Origin: Candidatus Bipolaricaulota bacterium
GTDB taxonomy: Bacteria; Bipolaricaulota; Bipolaricaulia; UBA7950; UBA9294
Assembly (NCBI GenBank): GCA_027007005.1
Contig: JALTFO010000048.1
Coordinates: 1 to 64,000, forward strand
Length of the DNA: 64,000 nt
Direction: 5' to 3'
Position numbers and translations under genes: made by a program. The first letter of the stretch is position 1, and every line of letters starts with the position of its first letter. Below, in pieces: positions 19,529-28,460 of this stretch. The notes beneath the pieces are model-generated. The model ran no database searches and was not told the DNA's origin. It saw only the letters and a program-made list of their open reading frames with translations.

Positions 19529-20557
19529 CTACAGGTTGAGGTCCGGATCGATCTCCTCCAGACGCACGGGCCTGTTCTTGGCAAGGGAAAGCTTGGCTGC
19601 GTAACCCATGACCACGGGAATCTTGCCGTCACGTCCGCTGACGAGGGGAGGCTCTCCCTTCTCAATCGAAAGAACGAACGCCTCCGCCTCAGCCACGTAG
19701 GCATCCATGTAGCGATCGGTGAAAAAGTGATAGAGAGCGGATGAGCGATCACCCTCCGAACCGCTTAGCACCACGGTGTCGGGCTTGGGGTTGGAAACTA
19801 CGATGGTCCCCTTCTCTCCAAAAACCTCCGCTCGCTGATCGTATCCATATACAGCTCGGCGGGAGTTGTCGATTACTCCTATCGCACCACTATTGAACCT
19901 CAGAGTAACTACAGCCGTATCAACATCTCCGAGCTCCCCGATCCGCGGGTCAACCAGAACCGCACCCGATGCATAGACTTCCTCCACCTCGTCCTGCATC
20001 AGATAGCGCGCCATGTCAAAATCGTGGATCATCATGTCAAGGAATATGCCGCCCGACACCTTGACGTACTCCGGTGGGGGTGGTTCGGGATCGCGACTTG
20101 TTATCCGCAGGATATGCGGCCGTCCAATCTTTCCTTCCACTACCAAATCGTGCGCGCGGCGGAAGTTCGGATCGAAGCGGCGATTGAACCCAATCTGTAG
20201 TAGCACGCCAGAGCGTTCGACAGTCTCCAACGCATGATCGATCGTCGGAATATCAAGCGCGATCGGCTTTTCGCAGAATATGTTCTTCCCAGCCTCCGCT
20301 GCCTGTTCGATCAGCAAAGCATGGGTGTCCGTACTTGTACAGATGAAGACGGCATCAATCTGCGGATCGTCCAGTATTTGGCGAGGATCATCAAGCACGC
20401 TTGGGATCGATAATTCTTGAGCACATTGCTTCGCTGCCTCAGGAAAAACATCGGCAACCGCGGTTATCTTTACCCCACTAACACGGTACCTCAGATTTGC
20501 CGCGTGTAGTCGTCCGATACGTCCAGCACCAATCAGTCCAATTTTAATAGCACCCAT
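19529..20557 (-). CDS. iolG: Inositol 2-dehydrogenase-like Gfo/Idh/MocA oxidoreductase
   Basis: IGLIGAGRIGRLHAANL, CEKPIALD, IGFNRRFDPNFRRAHDLVVEGKIG, GGIFLDMMIHDFDMARYLM. Confidence 0.88.
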   Translation of the reverse strand: MGAIKIGLIGAGRIGRLHAANLRYRVSGVKITAVADVFPEAAKQCAQELSIPSVLDDPRQILDDPQIDAVFICTSTDTHALLIEQAAEAGKNIFCEKPIALDIPTIDHALETVERSGVLLQIGFNRRFDPNFRRAHDLVVEGKIGRPHILRITSRDPEPPPPEYVKVSGGIFLDMMIHDFDMARYLMQDEVEEVYASGAVLVDPRIGELGDVDTAVVTLRFNSGAIGVIDNSRRAVYGYDQRAEVFGEKGTIVVSNPKPDTVVLSGSEGDRSSALYHFFTDRYMDAYVAEAEAFVLSIEKGEPPLVSGRDGKIPVVMGYAAKLSLAKNRPVRLEEIDPDLNL

Positions 20558-21376
20558 CTAAACCTCCTTGATGACAGTTGACAACAATTGATCTACCTTT
20601 CTAAACGCTTCCTTGGCAACTGTTGTTTGCTCGCCAGATTCGTACTTGGGATGAAAGGCCTCCACCGATAGGGGCCCAGCGTAACCCGTATCCAGGATCG
20701 CCTTCACATAGGCTGCGAGTGGCAATCCTCCTTCTCCGGGAAGAACACGATCACGATCAGTGATTTCAGCCAGTGTCTTCCCATCAGTCAGTGCGTCCGA
20801 TAGGTGCACAAGGCCTATCTCGTCTGTGGAAAGCGCAACAATGCGCTCTGGATCGGTACGGCTGACAGCAAGGTGAAACGTATCGAGAACAAGCGGGATT
20901 CCAGCCGTGGTAGCAACGGTGTGTGCTTCCTGAAGAGAGGAAAACGCGTGCGCGGGAAACCCGATGAATTCATACAATAGGCTGATGCGATATTCACGGC
21001 TTAGCTTACTCAGGTCCGCCAAGATCTCTTGCGCATCGGCGTGAGATGGACGCCCCTTCCCTGGAACGGCGATCACTTGATGCACGTTGAACCGCTTGGC
21101 AAGGGAGAAGACCTCCTCAGCTTGCGCGAATAAACGATCTGGCACAAGCTCGAACACACCTTCGATAGCATTTAGGGCAAGCCAAGAAAGGCCTGTATTA
21201 TGAAGGCTAGCAAGCGCACGTTCTCGACAGCCACGCTCTTCGCAATCAACAAGAGCGGAAATACGTGGTTCATAGTATGAGAATCCGGCATCTCTTGCCG
21301 CGATCAAGCCCGATTCTAAGTTTGCTCGGGCGATGGTTGCTCCGTTCAACCCAAAAGGAAAACTCTTATGTGCCAT
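20558..21376 (-). CDS. Sugar phosphate isomerase/epimerase (xylose-isomerase-like TIM barrel)
   Basis: FPFGLNGATIARANLESGLIAARDAGFSYYEPR...LLYEFIGFPAHAF...VLDTFHLAVS...SVEAFHPKY; RBS AGGAGT. Confidence 0.75.
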   Translation of the reverse strand: MAHKSFPFGLNGATIARANLESGLIAARDAGFSYYEPRISALVDCEERGCRERALASLHNTGLSWLALNAIEGVFELVPDRLFAQAEEVFSLAKRFNVHQVIAVPGKGRPSHADAQEILADLSKLSREYRISLLYEFIGFPAHAFSSLQEAHTVATTAGIPLVLDTFHLAVSRTDPERIVALSTDEIGLVHLSDALTDGKTLAEITDRDRVLPGEGGLPLAAYVKAILDTGYAGPLSVEAFHPKYESGEQTTVAKEAFRKVDQLLSTVIKEV

Positions 21377-21386
21377 TCTTGTACTC

Positions 21387-22169
21387 CTAAAGCAGTGCTT
21401 CAAGCTCGCTGATCTGAGCGATTATCGCATCAGCTCGCACCTGCAAATCAGACTTGCTATGCGCCATCGCTACTCCCAGTCCGGCTAGCTTGATCATCGA
21501 TAGGTCGATCATCTGGTCCCCTACGGCTACTGTGCGTGCAAGTGGGATGTCCAGATACTCGCAGAGCCAAGCAAGTGCCGCTCCTTTCGATACTCCAGGA
21601 GGGAGGACTTCAACGTATTTCTTCTCCGAGCGCATGATGACAAGTTCAGGAGCTACCGTACGCAACTTATCCTCAAGGGCGGGGAGCTCTTCCGGGTCAC
21701 CGATGAACAGAAGTTTGATCGGCCCTGCCGCAAGAAGCGCTGTTTCGTCATCGATAAGCTTTTCTGATAATCCTTCTCGATTGAGAAATGTGCGAATAGG
21801 TGGCGTCATTTCTGACACGTAAACGTATGGATCATTGAGAGAGGGATATATCTGGGGATGAACCGGGAAACCGCGCGCTGCAACAAATACTTTGCGGGCA
21901 AGCTCACCGGGAATGTGTGCTTCATACAGCGATCGCTTTCCAAGGGTGTTGTACACAACTGCTCCATGATAGAGGACAGCCGGCGTCGTTATTTTCAGCT
22001 TATCGATCCACGGTCTGGCGGAGCTAATCGACCTTCCGGTGGCAAGCGTTACTCGATGGTGTTGAGAGAGCCGCGCGAGGAACTGCCTTGTCGATGAGGC
22101 GAGTGTCCCATCTCGTTCCAGCAGGGTTCCATCGACATCAAAGGCGAACAGCTCATAATCTGTATTCAT
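21387..22169 (-). CDS. Cof-type HAD-IIB family hydrolase
   Basis: FAFDVDGTLLERDGTLASSTRQFLARLSQHHRVTLATGRS...LARTVAVGDQMIDLSMIKLAGLGVAMAHSKSDLQVRADAI. Confidence 0.88.
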   Translation of the reverse strand: MNTDYELFAFDVDGTLLERDGTLASSTRQFLARLSQHHRVTLATGRSISSARPWIDKLKITTPAVLYHGAVVYNTLGKRSLYEAHIPGELARKVFVAARGFPVHPQIYPSLNDPYVYVSEMTPPIRTFLNREGLSEKLIDDETALLAAGPIKLLFIGDPEELPALEDKLRTVAPELVIMRSEKKYVEVLPPGVSKGAALAWLCEYLDIPLARTVAVGDQMIDLSMIKLAGLGVAMAHSKSDLQVRADAIIAQISELEALL

Positions 22170-22190
22170 TTGTCCATTGGGTGCCTTCCG

Positions 22191-23066
22191 CTAGAGCTTA
22201 GCCATGAGTTCAAGAACTTCAGAAAGATCCCGATGGAATGGGCCTGGCTCTTCCAATTTGAGGGTGGTGAGGGCAGCGGCAAAGCGCACTGCTTGCGCGG
22301 GAGAATCGCCCAGCAAACGCCGACCAAAGTAGGAAGAGAAGCAGCTATCTCCGCGTCCGGTTCGTCCGGCAAGCGATCGTGGACGGAACGGCGCTTCCAC
22401 AACCTCATCGCCGATCTGCACCATGACCCCTTCTTGATGGGTAAGAACAACCTCTTTGGCTCCCCAATCGCGGAGGATCTTCGCTGCCTTGTAGCGATCC
22501 GTTTCTCCAGTCACCGTGGCCGCCTCGCGGTTATCTACCTTCAGGTAGTGTATCAAGGGAAGAACCTCTCGTGCCTGCTGCCAATGATCGCCGACGAGCT
22601 CTTTGTTTACCTCCTTACGCAGAAATCCTTGCGCATCAACGGCAAGTGGGCCGCGCGAAGCAATCTCCTTGAGGAACGGTAGATCGACCTCACCAGGGAC
22701 GATCGTCCCCATATAGTAAACGCGTGCGTCGACTGCTGGGATGTCTTCTACCGTGAACGTACCGGCAAATCCAAGCAAGTAGCAGGTTCGCCCATCGGAA
22801 TTGCGGTCGGGGATGATGTTTTCTATCCCGGTCGTCTCTTCAGTAAATATGGGAAGGATTTCAGCACCGGCCTCCTTCAGATCATCCAGCAGTTCGATGT
22901 CTTGTTTGGCCACGCGCGTCAGCACAGCAATGTTGAGCCCGAGCTTGCGCAGGACCATGCCACCATAGTAGATTGCTCCTCCGGTGGCATCCGCTCGCTC
23001 ACCCTCAACCACGATCCTGCCCTTGTCAATATGCCCGATGCACAAAACATCCACTTGCTTGTTCAT
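22191..23066 (-). CDS. PfkB-family carbohydrate kinase
   Basis: VLCIGHIDKGRIVVEGERADATGGAIYYGGMVL...GRTGRGDSCFSSYFGRRLLGDSPAQAVRFAAALTTLKLEEPGPF; RBS AGGAGG before ATG at 23066. Confidence 0.85.
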   Translation of the reverse strand: MNKQVDVLCIGHIDKGRIVVEGERADATGGAIYYGGMVLRKLGLNIAVLTRVAKQDIELLDDLKEAGAEILPIFTEETTGIENIIPDRNSDGRTCYLLGFAGTFTVEDIPAVDARVYYMGTIVPGEVDLPFLKEIASRGPLAVDAQGFLRKEVNKELVGDHWQQAREVLPLIHYLKVDNREAATVTGETDRYKAAKILRDWGAKEVVLTHQEGVMVQIGDEVVEAPFRPRSLAGRTGRGDSCFSSYFGRRLLGDSPAQAVRFAAALTTLKLEEPGPFHRDLSEVLELMAKL

Positions 23067-23108
23067 CTGTCCTCCTAAGGTTGGGTTTCTACCACGCATC
23101 AGTTTCTT

Positions 23109-23150
23109 TGCTAACGTTTGCATTATAGACTGGAACAAAGCTGAGGTCAA
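23109..23150 (-). promoter_or_regulatory. Sigma70-like promoter (TTGACC-17-TATAAT) immediately followed by LacI-type operator TGCAAACGTTAGCA, upstream of the pfkB gene
   Basis: -35 at 23145-23150, -10 at 23122-23127, operator at 23109-23122. Confidence 0.82.
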
Positions 23151-23155
23151 TCATC

Positions 23156-24157
23156 CTAGCCGGGACAAGTCGTGGTGCTACGCACGACAAGATGCGGATC
23201 GAGAACACGGTAGAGCGGAGGAGTATCCTCCTCACTAAGAACAGAGAGAAGCCATTCAGTGGCAAGTTTTCCCATCTCGAACGTGGGCTGCGAAACAGTA
23301 GTTAGCTGAATGCGAGGAAGAGAGGCATAGGAGATGTCATCATACCCAACAAGTGAAAGGTCCTTCGGAACAGAGAGGCTAAGCTCATCCGCTGCCTCAA
23401 GTACGCCGAGGGCGGTCACATCGTTGGCAGCGAAGATTGCCGTCGGGCGATTCTCAAGAGAAAGAATCCGCCGGCCGGCCTTGCGACCGGCAACCTGGGT
23501 GAAATCAGAATAGCAGACCCAAGCATCATCCGCAGAGAGGCCATGCTGGCGAAGAACCTTCCGATAGGTTGCCCTCCGATCGCGGCTCGACTGAACGTTC
23601 GCCGGCCCACCGATGAACCCTATCTTGCGATGCCCGAGTTCGATCAGGTGCTCCACCGCCAGACGTGCACCAGCGCGGTCATCGCCGATTACATAGGAGG
23701 TGTCCACATCTCGGCAGATGCGCGATACGAGGATGAACGGTGTCTCCGTCTTTGAAAGGCTCTTTGTAGATGGATCATTGAGGGTAGCCGTGGCCAGAAC
23801 AAGCCCGTCCACCTGTTTACGGCGCAAGAGGCTGATGTAGCTTGCCTCGCGATCGATGGACCCGTTTGTATTACACAGGATAACTCCATAGCCGGCGGCA
23901 TCCGCAACCTCACCCACGCCACGGGCGATATCTGCAAAGAATGTATTGGTAATGTCTGGGATGATTAGCCCAATTGCCTCCGAAGAACCCTTCACCAGCG
24001 CCCGCGCAAGTTCGTTTCGCTCGTACCCCAAACGCTGCGCAGCCACACGAACCTTTTCTCCCGTCTCATCGCTGATAAGCGGGCTACCGCTCAGTGCACG
24101 GGATACGGTTGACGGTGACACCCCCACCTCACGCGCGATGTCCTTGATGGTGACCAT
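23156..24157 (-). CDS. LacI-family transcriptional regulator
   Basis: MVTIKDIAREVGVSPSTVSRALSGSPLISDETGEKVRVAAQRLGY HTH plus periplasmic-binding-like domain. Confidence 0.95.
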   Translation of the reverse strand: MVTIKDIAREVGVSPSTVSRALSGSPLISDETGEKVRVAAQRLGYERNELARALVKGSSEAIGLIIPDITNTFFADIARGVGEVADAAGYGVILCNTNGSIDREASYISLLRRKQVDGLVLATATLNDPSTKSLSKTETPFILVSRICRDVDTSYVIGDDRAGARLAVEHLIELGHRKIGFIGGPANVQSSRDRRATYRKVLRQHGLSADDAWVCYSDFTQVAGRKAGRRILSLENRPTAIFAANDVTALGVLEAADELSLSVPKDLSLVGYDDISYASLPRIQLTTVSQPTFEMGKLATEWLLSVLSEEDTPPLYRVLDPHLVVRSTTTCPG

Positions 24158-24337
24158 TACTCGTCCTTTCTCCCTTCCTCTACGTTTCTGCAGCACACAA
24201 GCTAGGCAGCCCCTTTCGGCGTCAGAGCAACAATACACACCTGAGAAAAGAGTGCTTGGGCTTCAGCTCAACATCAGATACGCATTAAAGAAGAACGGAA
24301 AAGAGATCGGTACTCTGCAAGTGAAGCAATCAACTTC

Positions 24338-25249
24338 TCAGCCTTGCACCTGACGCGCTGATCCTCCTTCCTCTGTGTCAACTCGGTCTAACATGTTTCG
24401 CACATCTTTGAGACTATCCTTCAGTATACTGTATCCATTCTCGAAGAATCGCTCCTGAAGCTCGAGGATATAGATACCCTCATACCCCGCCATGATCCTG
24501 AAGACATCTTCGTACGGAATGTTTCCCCATCCAAGGGGAAGGTGCAGGTCTCCTATCCCCATCGGCATTGCCTCGATATACGGTGGCGCTGATTCAGGTT
24601 TTCCTTTCCCGAAATTGTCGTTGACATGAGCATGCCTGATGTACGGTTTAGCAGCTTGGATTGATCTTAAAAAATCATATCCGAGTTTCTTAGAATTTAT
24701 ATAGGAATGAGCAAAATCGTAACACATCTTAATGCTCTCTTCTCCAACGCCTTCCAACAACTTGATTAGGTGTGTAATGCTCGAGTGAATATTCTCGACG
24801 CAGACCGTCACTCCTTCCCTCTTTGCCAGTTTGCTAAGGTCGGCCAGCTCGTCTATCTCTATCTCGCGCGCCTCTTCCTGGGTCACATCACTGCCATTGC
24901 TCTTTAGCTTTCCTTGGTGATACACGAGAGTTTTGGCACCAATGGCAGCGGTGAACTGAATGCTGGCCGCGAAGACCTTCCGTTGAACGTCAGGGTATTG
25001 AAAGTCCCTCAGATTCAGCCTGTCCGGTGCATGTACGGTGTATTCTAGATCGAATCCATCTAGAATTTCTTTTACTTGTTTTGCTCTTCCCTCACGCAGA
25101 TGCCCGTTCACCACCGCGTCGACACCGTGGACCGGTATTTCGGCCACATCGAAGCCTGCCGCCGCAATGGCACGGATATCTCGTTTCAACAGTTCGAGAT
25201 CGCCGTTGATCCTTCCTGAGTGGATGTTAAGCCCTATTTTGTTTCGCAT
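24338..25249 (-). CDS. Sugar phosphate isomerase/epimerase (TIM barrel)
   Basis: MRNKIGLNIHSGRINGDLELLKRDIRAIAAAGFDVAEIPVHG...VCVENIHSSITHLIKLLEGV...MCYDFAHSYI...HAHVNDNFG. Confidence 0.75.
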   Translation of the reverse strand: MRNKIGLNIHSGRINGDLELLKRDIRAIAAAGFDVAEIPVHGVDAVVNGHLREGRAKQVKEILDGFDLEYTVHAPDRLNLRDFQYPDVQRKVFAASIQFTAAIGAKTLVYHQGKLKSNGSDVTQEEAREIEIDELADLSKLAKREGVTVCVENIHSSITHLIKLLEGVGEESIKMCYDFAHSYINSKKLGYDFLRSIQAAKPYIRHAHVNDNFGKGKPESAPPYIEAMPMGIGDLHLPLGWGNIPYEDVFRIMAGYEGIYILELQERFFENGYSILKDSLKDVRNMLDRVDTEEGGSARQVQG

Positions 25250-25383
25250 GCTGCCCTCTCCTTAGACAGGATGATTTTTATGGCCCGAACTATACTACTT
25301 TTTGGGCACGTAAAACAATGGATTGTGTTCTATGGGCGAGTGTCCCACTTCCATCACGAATCACACCTTGACACCATCTTGTG

Positions 25384-26493
25384 CTACGAGCTTCCACCGT
25401 TATCGCTCCTTAAAACGGAAACTTTTGTCTCCGGGTTGAACAGGTGCGTCTTCGCTTCGTCCAACTTAAGGCAGATCGTCTCGCTGATCTGCCCGTCGAA
25501 GGGAGCCGGGGTCAGTGCACGGATCTCCTCGTCGTCAAACCTGAAGGTAACCAAGTCCTCCCGCCCCAGGGGTTCTATCAGGTAAACCTCGGCCTTGAAA
25601 TCCCCATCTCCTTCCGCCACGACGCTCACATCTTCAGGGCGAATACCCATGGTCACTCGTTGTGGAACGTCATTCTGTTTAGCCAGAACACCGCGTTCAT
25701 CCGGAATGCGGATCTCTAGCGCCTGACTCTTGAGATAGAAGCCATCGTCCCGTTCCTCAAAGGTCATTTCGATGAAGTTCATCGGGGGAGCGCCGATGAA
25801 TCCGGCCACAAATAAGGTATCCGGATCATCATACAGTTGATTCGGCGCACCATAAGTTTGTAGCACACCATAGTTCATCACCGCAATCCGGCTGGCCATG
25901 GTCATCGCCTCGACCTGATCGTGGGTCACGTATACGGAGGTTACGCCCAGACTCTCCTGTAAACGCTTAATCTCCCCGCGCATCCGCAAGCGCAGCTTGG
26001 CATCCAGATTTGAGAGGGGTTCATCGAAGAGCAGGATCGCTGGTTCTTTGACCAGCGCCCGCGCCACAGCGACTCGCTGTTGCTGGCCACCGGAGAGTTC
26101 AGCAGGCTTGCGATCCAGGAGTTCGCCGATCCCCATCATATCAGCCGTTGCCTGAACCCTCGTTTTCATTTCCCTTCTGTGGACCTTCTTCAACTTCAGC
26201 GGATAAGAGATGTTGTCAAATGCGCTCATATGTGGGTACAGGGCGTAGCTCTGAAAGACCATCCCGATATTGCGTTCTTTTGGGATAAGGTGGTTAACCA
26301 CCTTATCACCAAAGCGGATGCTACCAGAAAAAGGCTTATAGATCCCCGCAAGCATGAGCAAGGTGGTGGTCTTTCCACAACCTGACGGTCCCAGGAGGGC
26401 GACAAACTCTCCATCCCTGATCTCCAGATTGAGATTGTCAACCGCTTTCACCTTTCCGAAGAGCTTGCATAAAGCCTCTATGGTGATCTTCAT
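25384..26493 (-). CDS. MalK/UgpC-type sugar ABC transporter ATP-binding protein
   Basis: GPSGCGKTTTL, LSGGQQQRVAVARALVKEPAILLFDEPLSNLDAKLR, C-terminal TOBE-like domain. Confidence 0.92.
   Translation of the reverse strand: MKITIEALCKLFGKVKAVDNLNLEIRDGEFVALLGPSGCGKTTTLLMLAGIYKPFSGSIRFGDKVVNHLIPKERNIGMVFQSYALYPHMSAFDNISYPLKLKKVHRREMKTRVQATADMMGIGELLDRKPAELSGGQQQRVAVARALVKEPAILLFDEPLSNLDAKLRLRMRGEIKRLQESLGVTSVYVTHDQVEAMTMASRIAVMNYGVLQTYGAPNQLYDDPDTLFVAGFIGAPPMNFIEMTFEERDDGFYLKSQALEIRIPDERGVLAKQNDVPQRVTMGIRPEDVSVVAEGDGDFKAEVYLIEPLGREDLVTFRFDDEEIRALTPAPFDGQISETICLKLDEAKTHLFNPETKVSVLRSDNGGSS
26284..26307. repeat. 24-bp perfect palindrome GATAAGGTGGTTAACCACCTTATC inside the ABC ATPase gene
   Basis: Read directly; codes for part of GDKVVNHLIP. 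Confidence 0.95.
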
Positions 26494-26530
26494 TACAGCG
26501 TTCTCCTCGAAGTGGACTTCGTTAGCCGGA

Positions 26531-27421
26531 TCATACTCCCCCCTTCTTTCCGCCACCGTAGATATTTAATAATGCCTCTTGAGTGAATAGGAAGAATATC
26601 ACCACCGGGATCAACTGGAACAGCCCCACCGCCGCCACCGCGTTCCATTCAGTCATAGCAGATTCGCCTATGAAGTTCTGCAAATATAGGGACAGAACCG
26701 CTGATTTTCCAGAGCGCCCGGCCGTAAACGTAAGTGGAATTAAGTAAGCATTCCAAGCGGTGAGAAACGAGAACACAGACAATGCCGCGATCCCGGGCTT
26801 GATATTCGGCATGATTATCTGCCACCAGACCTTGAACCGAGAGGCTCCATCGATCAGGGCTGAACGCTCCATATCCCATGATATATTGTCGAAAAACCCC
26901 TTCATTATCCAAATACCGAATGGAAGTTGAAAGGCAACCATAACTAAAGCTACACCACCTACCGTGTTATACCCAAAGCCTCCAAGGAGCGGAACACCCC
27001 GTCCGATGACAGGGATCTTCGTGATCCAGAGGAGCACGAAATAGATGGGGATCAAGAGGGTAACACTGGGGAAAGCGTGCAGGATCAGTGTCAAGGAAAG
27101 GAAACTCTTCCGTCCGGGGAACTTCATTCGCGCGAGGGCATAGCCGGTCATGGACGAGACCACCACTATGATCAGGGTCATGGTCAAAGACATCAACAGC
27201 GTATTGAGGGTTATCCGCCAGACGCTGGGATACCCGGGACCGAACGGCGATTCCCACAGGAACCGCCAGTTGTGTAAGGTCCATCCTAGCGATCTTAATC
27301 CCTCCGTCCTTGTCGAGAAGCTGGTAATCAGCAACCAGAGAACACCGAGAAGGACGAGAGCACTCGGCACGATTAAAGCGAGATAAACAAGAACAGGTTT
27401 AAGCTTTGATCGTACTGTCAT
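26531..27421 (-). CDS. Carbohydrate ABC transporter permease (MalG type)
   Basis: Six hydrophobic segments, MERSALIDGASRFKVWWQIIMPNIKPGIAAL (EAA loop). Confidence 0.9.
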   Translation of the reverse strand: MTVRSKLKPVLVYLALIVPSALVLLGVLWLLITSFSTRTEGLRSLGWTLHNWRFLWESPFGPGYPSVWRITLNTLLMSLTMTLIIVVVSSMTGYALARMKFPGRKSFLSLTLILHAFPSVTLLIPIYFVLLWITKIPVIGRGVPLLGGFGYNTVGGVALVMVAFQLPFGIWIMKGFFDNISWDMERSALIDGASRFKVWWQIIMPNIKPGIAALSVFSFLTAWNAYLIPLTFTAGRSGKSAVLSLYLQNFIGESAMTEWNAVAAVGLFQLIPVVIFFLFTQEALLNIYGGGKKGGV

Positions 27422-27446
27422 ATTCTCATGCCTCTGTGTGTGTGCA

Positions 27447-28460
27447 TCATAATTGATCTATCTTCGGTTCTTCCACCAACTCTCCGAACTTGAACACGCG
27501 CAGGTAGATGATCGCCATCACGATACCGATAATCACCAGCACCACCGACCATGCCGCGCCATACCCCCACTGGGTATTCCCAAAATAGCTGGTGAACGCA
27601 CGATGGTAAGCGGTCAACGCCCAGACTTCGGTCTGATAAAGACCGGGACCTCCATCGGTGAGGAGCATGATCTGCTGAAAGGATGTTAGCAGGGAGAGGG
27701 TTTGATAGGTGGTGACGAAAAGAAGTGGCCATTTGAGCATGGGAAGTTCGACGTAACGGATCGTCTGCCAGGTTGTTGCCCCATCTACCTTGGAGGCCGT
27801 AAGGTAGTCCTTGGGAATCGCTTCGATAGCCGAAGAGAAGAGAATCATGCCGAACGAGGCACCGATGAAACCGTTGGCCAGGATGATGAAGATCCAAGGG
27901 TTAGTGTTGAGCAGGTATTTTCCACTACCGATGCCTAAAGGGCCCAATATACTATTTATGATTCCCATTGGTGCGGGTCCGGCGAGGGCCTTCCACATCA
28001 TGATGTAAACGACCACCGGGGTGATACGCGGGAGGAACCACAACACTCGAAAAGCGAAACCGGCTCGCCGATTGATGTGCGTCGTTATCAAGGCGATGAG
28101 CAAAGCCATCCCTACGTTGAACACAGTTAGAGTCACAACCACATACATGATTGTGTTGCCGAGGATCTTTGAGAAGAACCTGTTGGTAAAGATCTTTACA
28201 TAATTATCCAAACTCCAGTTTGCCGGGCTCCACCACGCAAGAATACCGAAGTTGGTCATGTCTAGTTTAGTGAAGGCTAATATGAAAACGATTACAAGTG
28301 GAATAAAGAAGAATAAAGTCACTAAAACAAGCGTGGGGGAAAGAAATAGGTAAGGAGCAAGTTGACTGCGCATCCGAGAAAACCTGACGTTTCTCGTTCC
28401 TGATAAAGTGGGGAGGGGGGGCTTCCCCCTCTCCATTATTTGTTCCGTTCTTCGTTTCAC
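27447..28460 (-). CDS. Carbohydrate ABC transporter permease (MalF type)
   Basis: IPKDYLTASKVDGATTWQTIRYVELPMLKWPLLF EAA loop; multi-spanning. Confidence 0.9.
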   Translation of the reverse strand: MKRRTEQIMERGKPPLPTLSGTRNVRFSRMRSQLAPYLFLSPTLVLVTLFFFIPLVIVFILAFTKLDMTNFGILAWWSPANWSLDNYVKIFTNRFFSKILGNTIMYVVVTLTVFNVGMALLIALITTHINRRAGFAFRVLWFLPRITPVVVYIMMWKALAGPAPMGIINSILGPLGIGSGKYLLNTNPWIFIILANGFIGASFGMILFSSAIEAIPKDYLTASKVDGATTWQTIRYVELPMLKWPLLFVTTYQTLSLLTSFQQIMLLTDGGPGLYQTEVWALTAYHRAFTSYFGNTQWGYGAAWSVVLVIIGIVMAIIYLRVFKFGELVEEPKIDQL

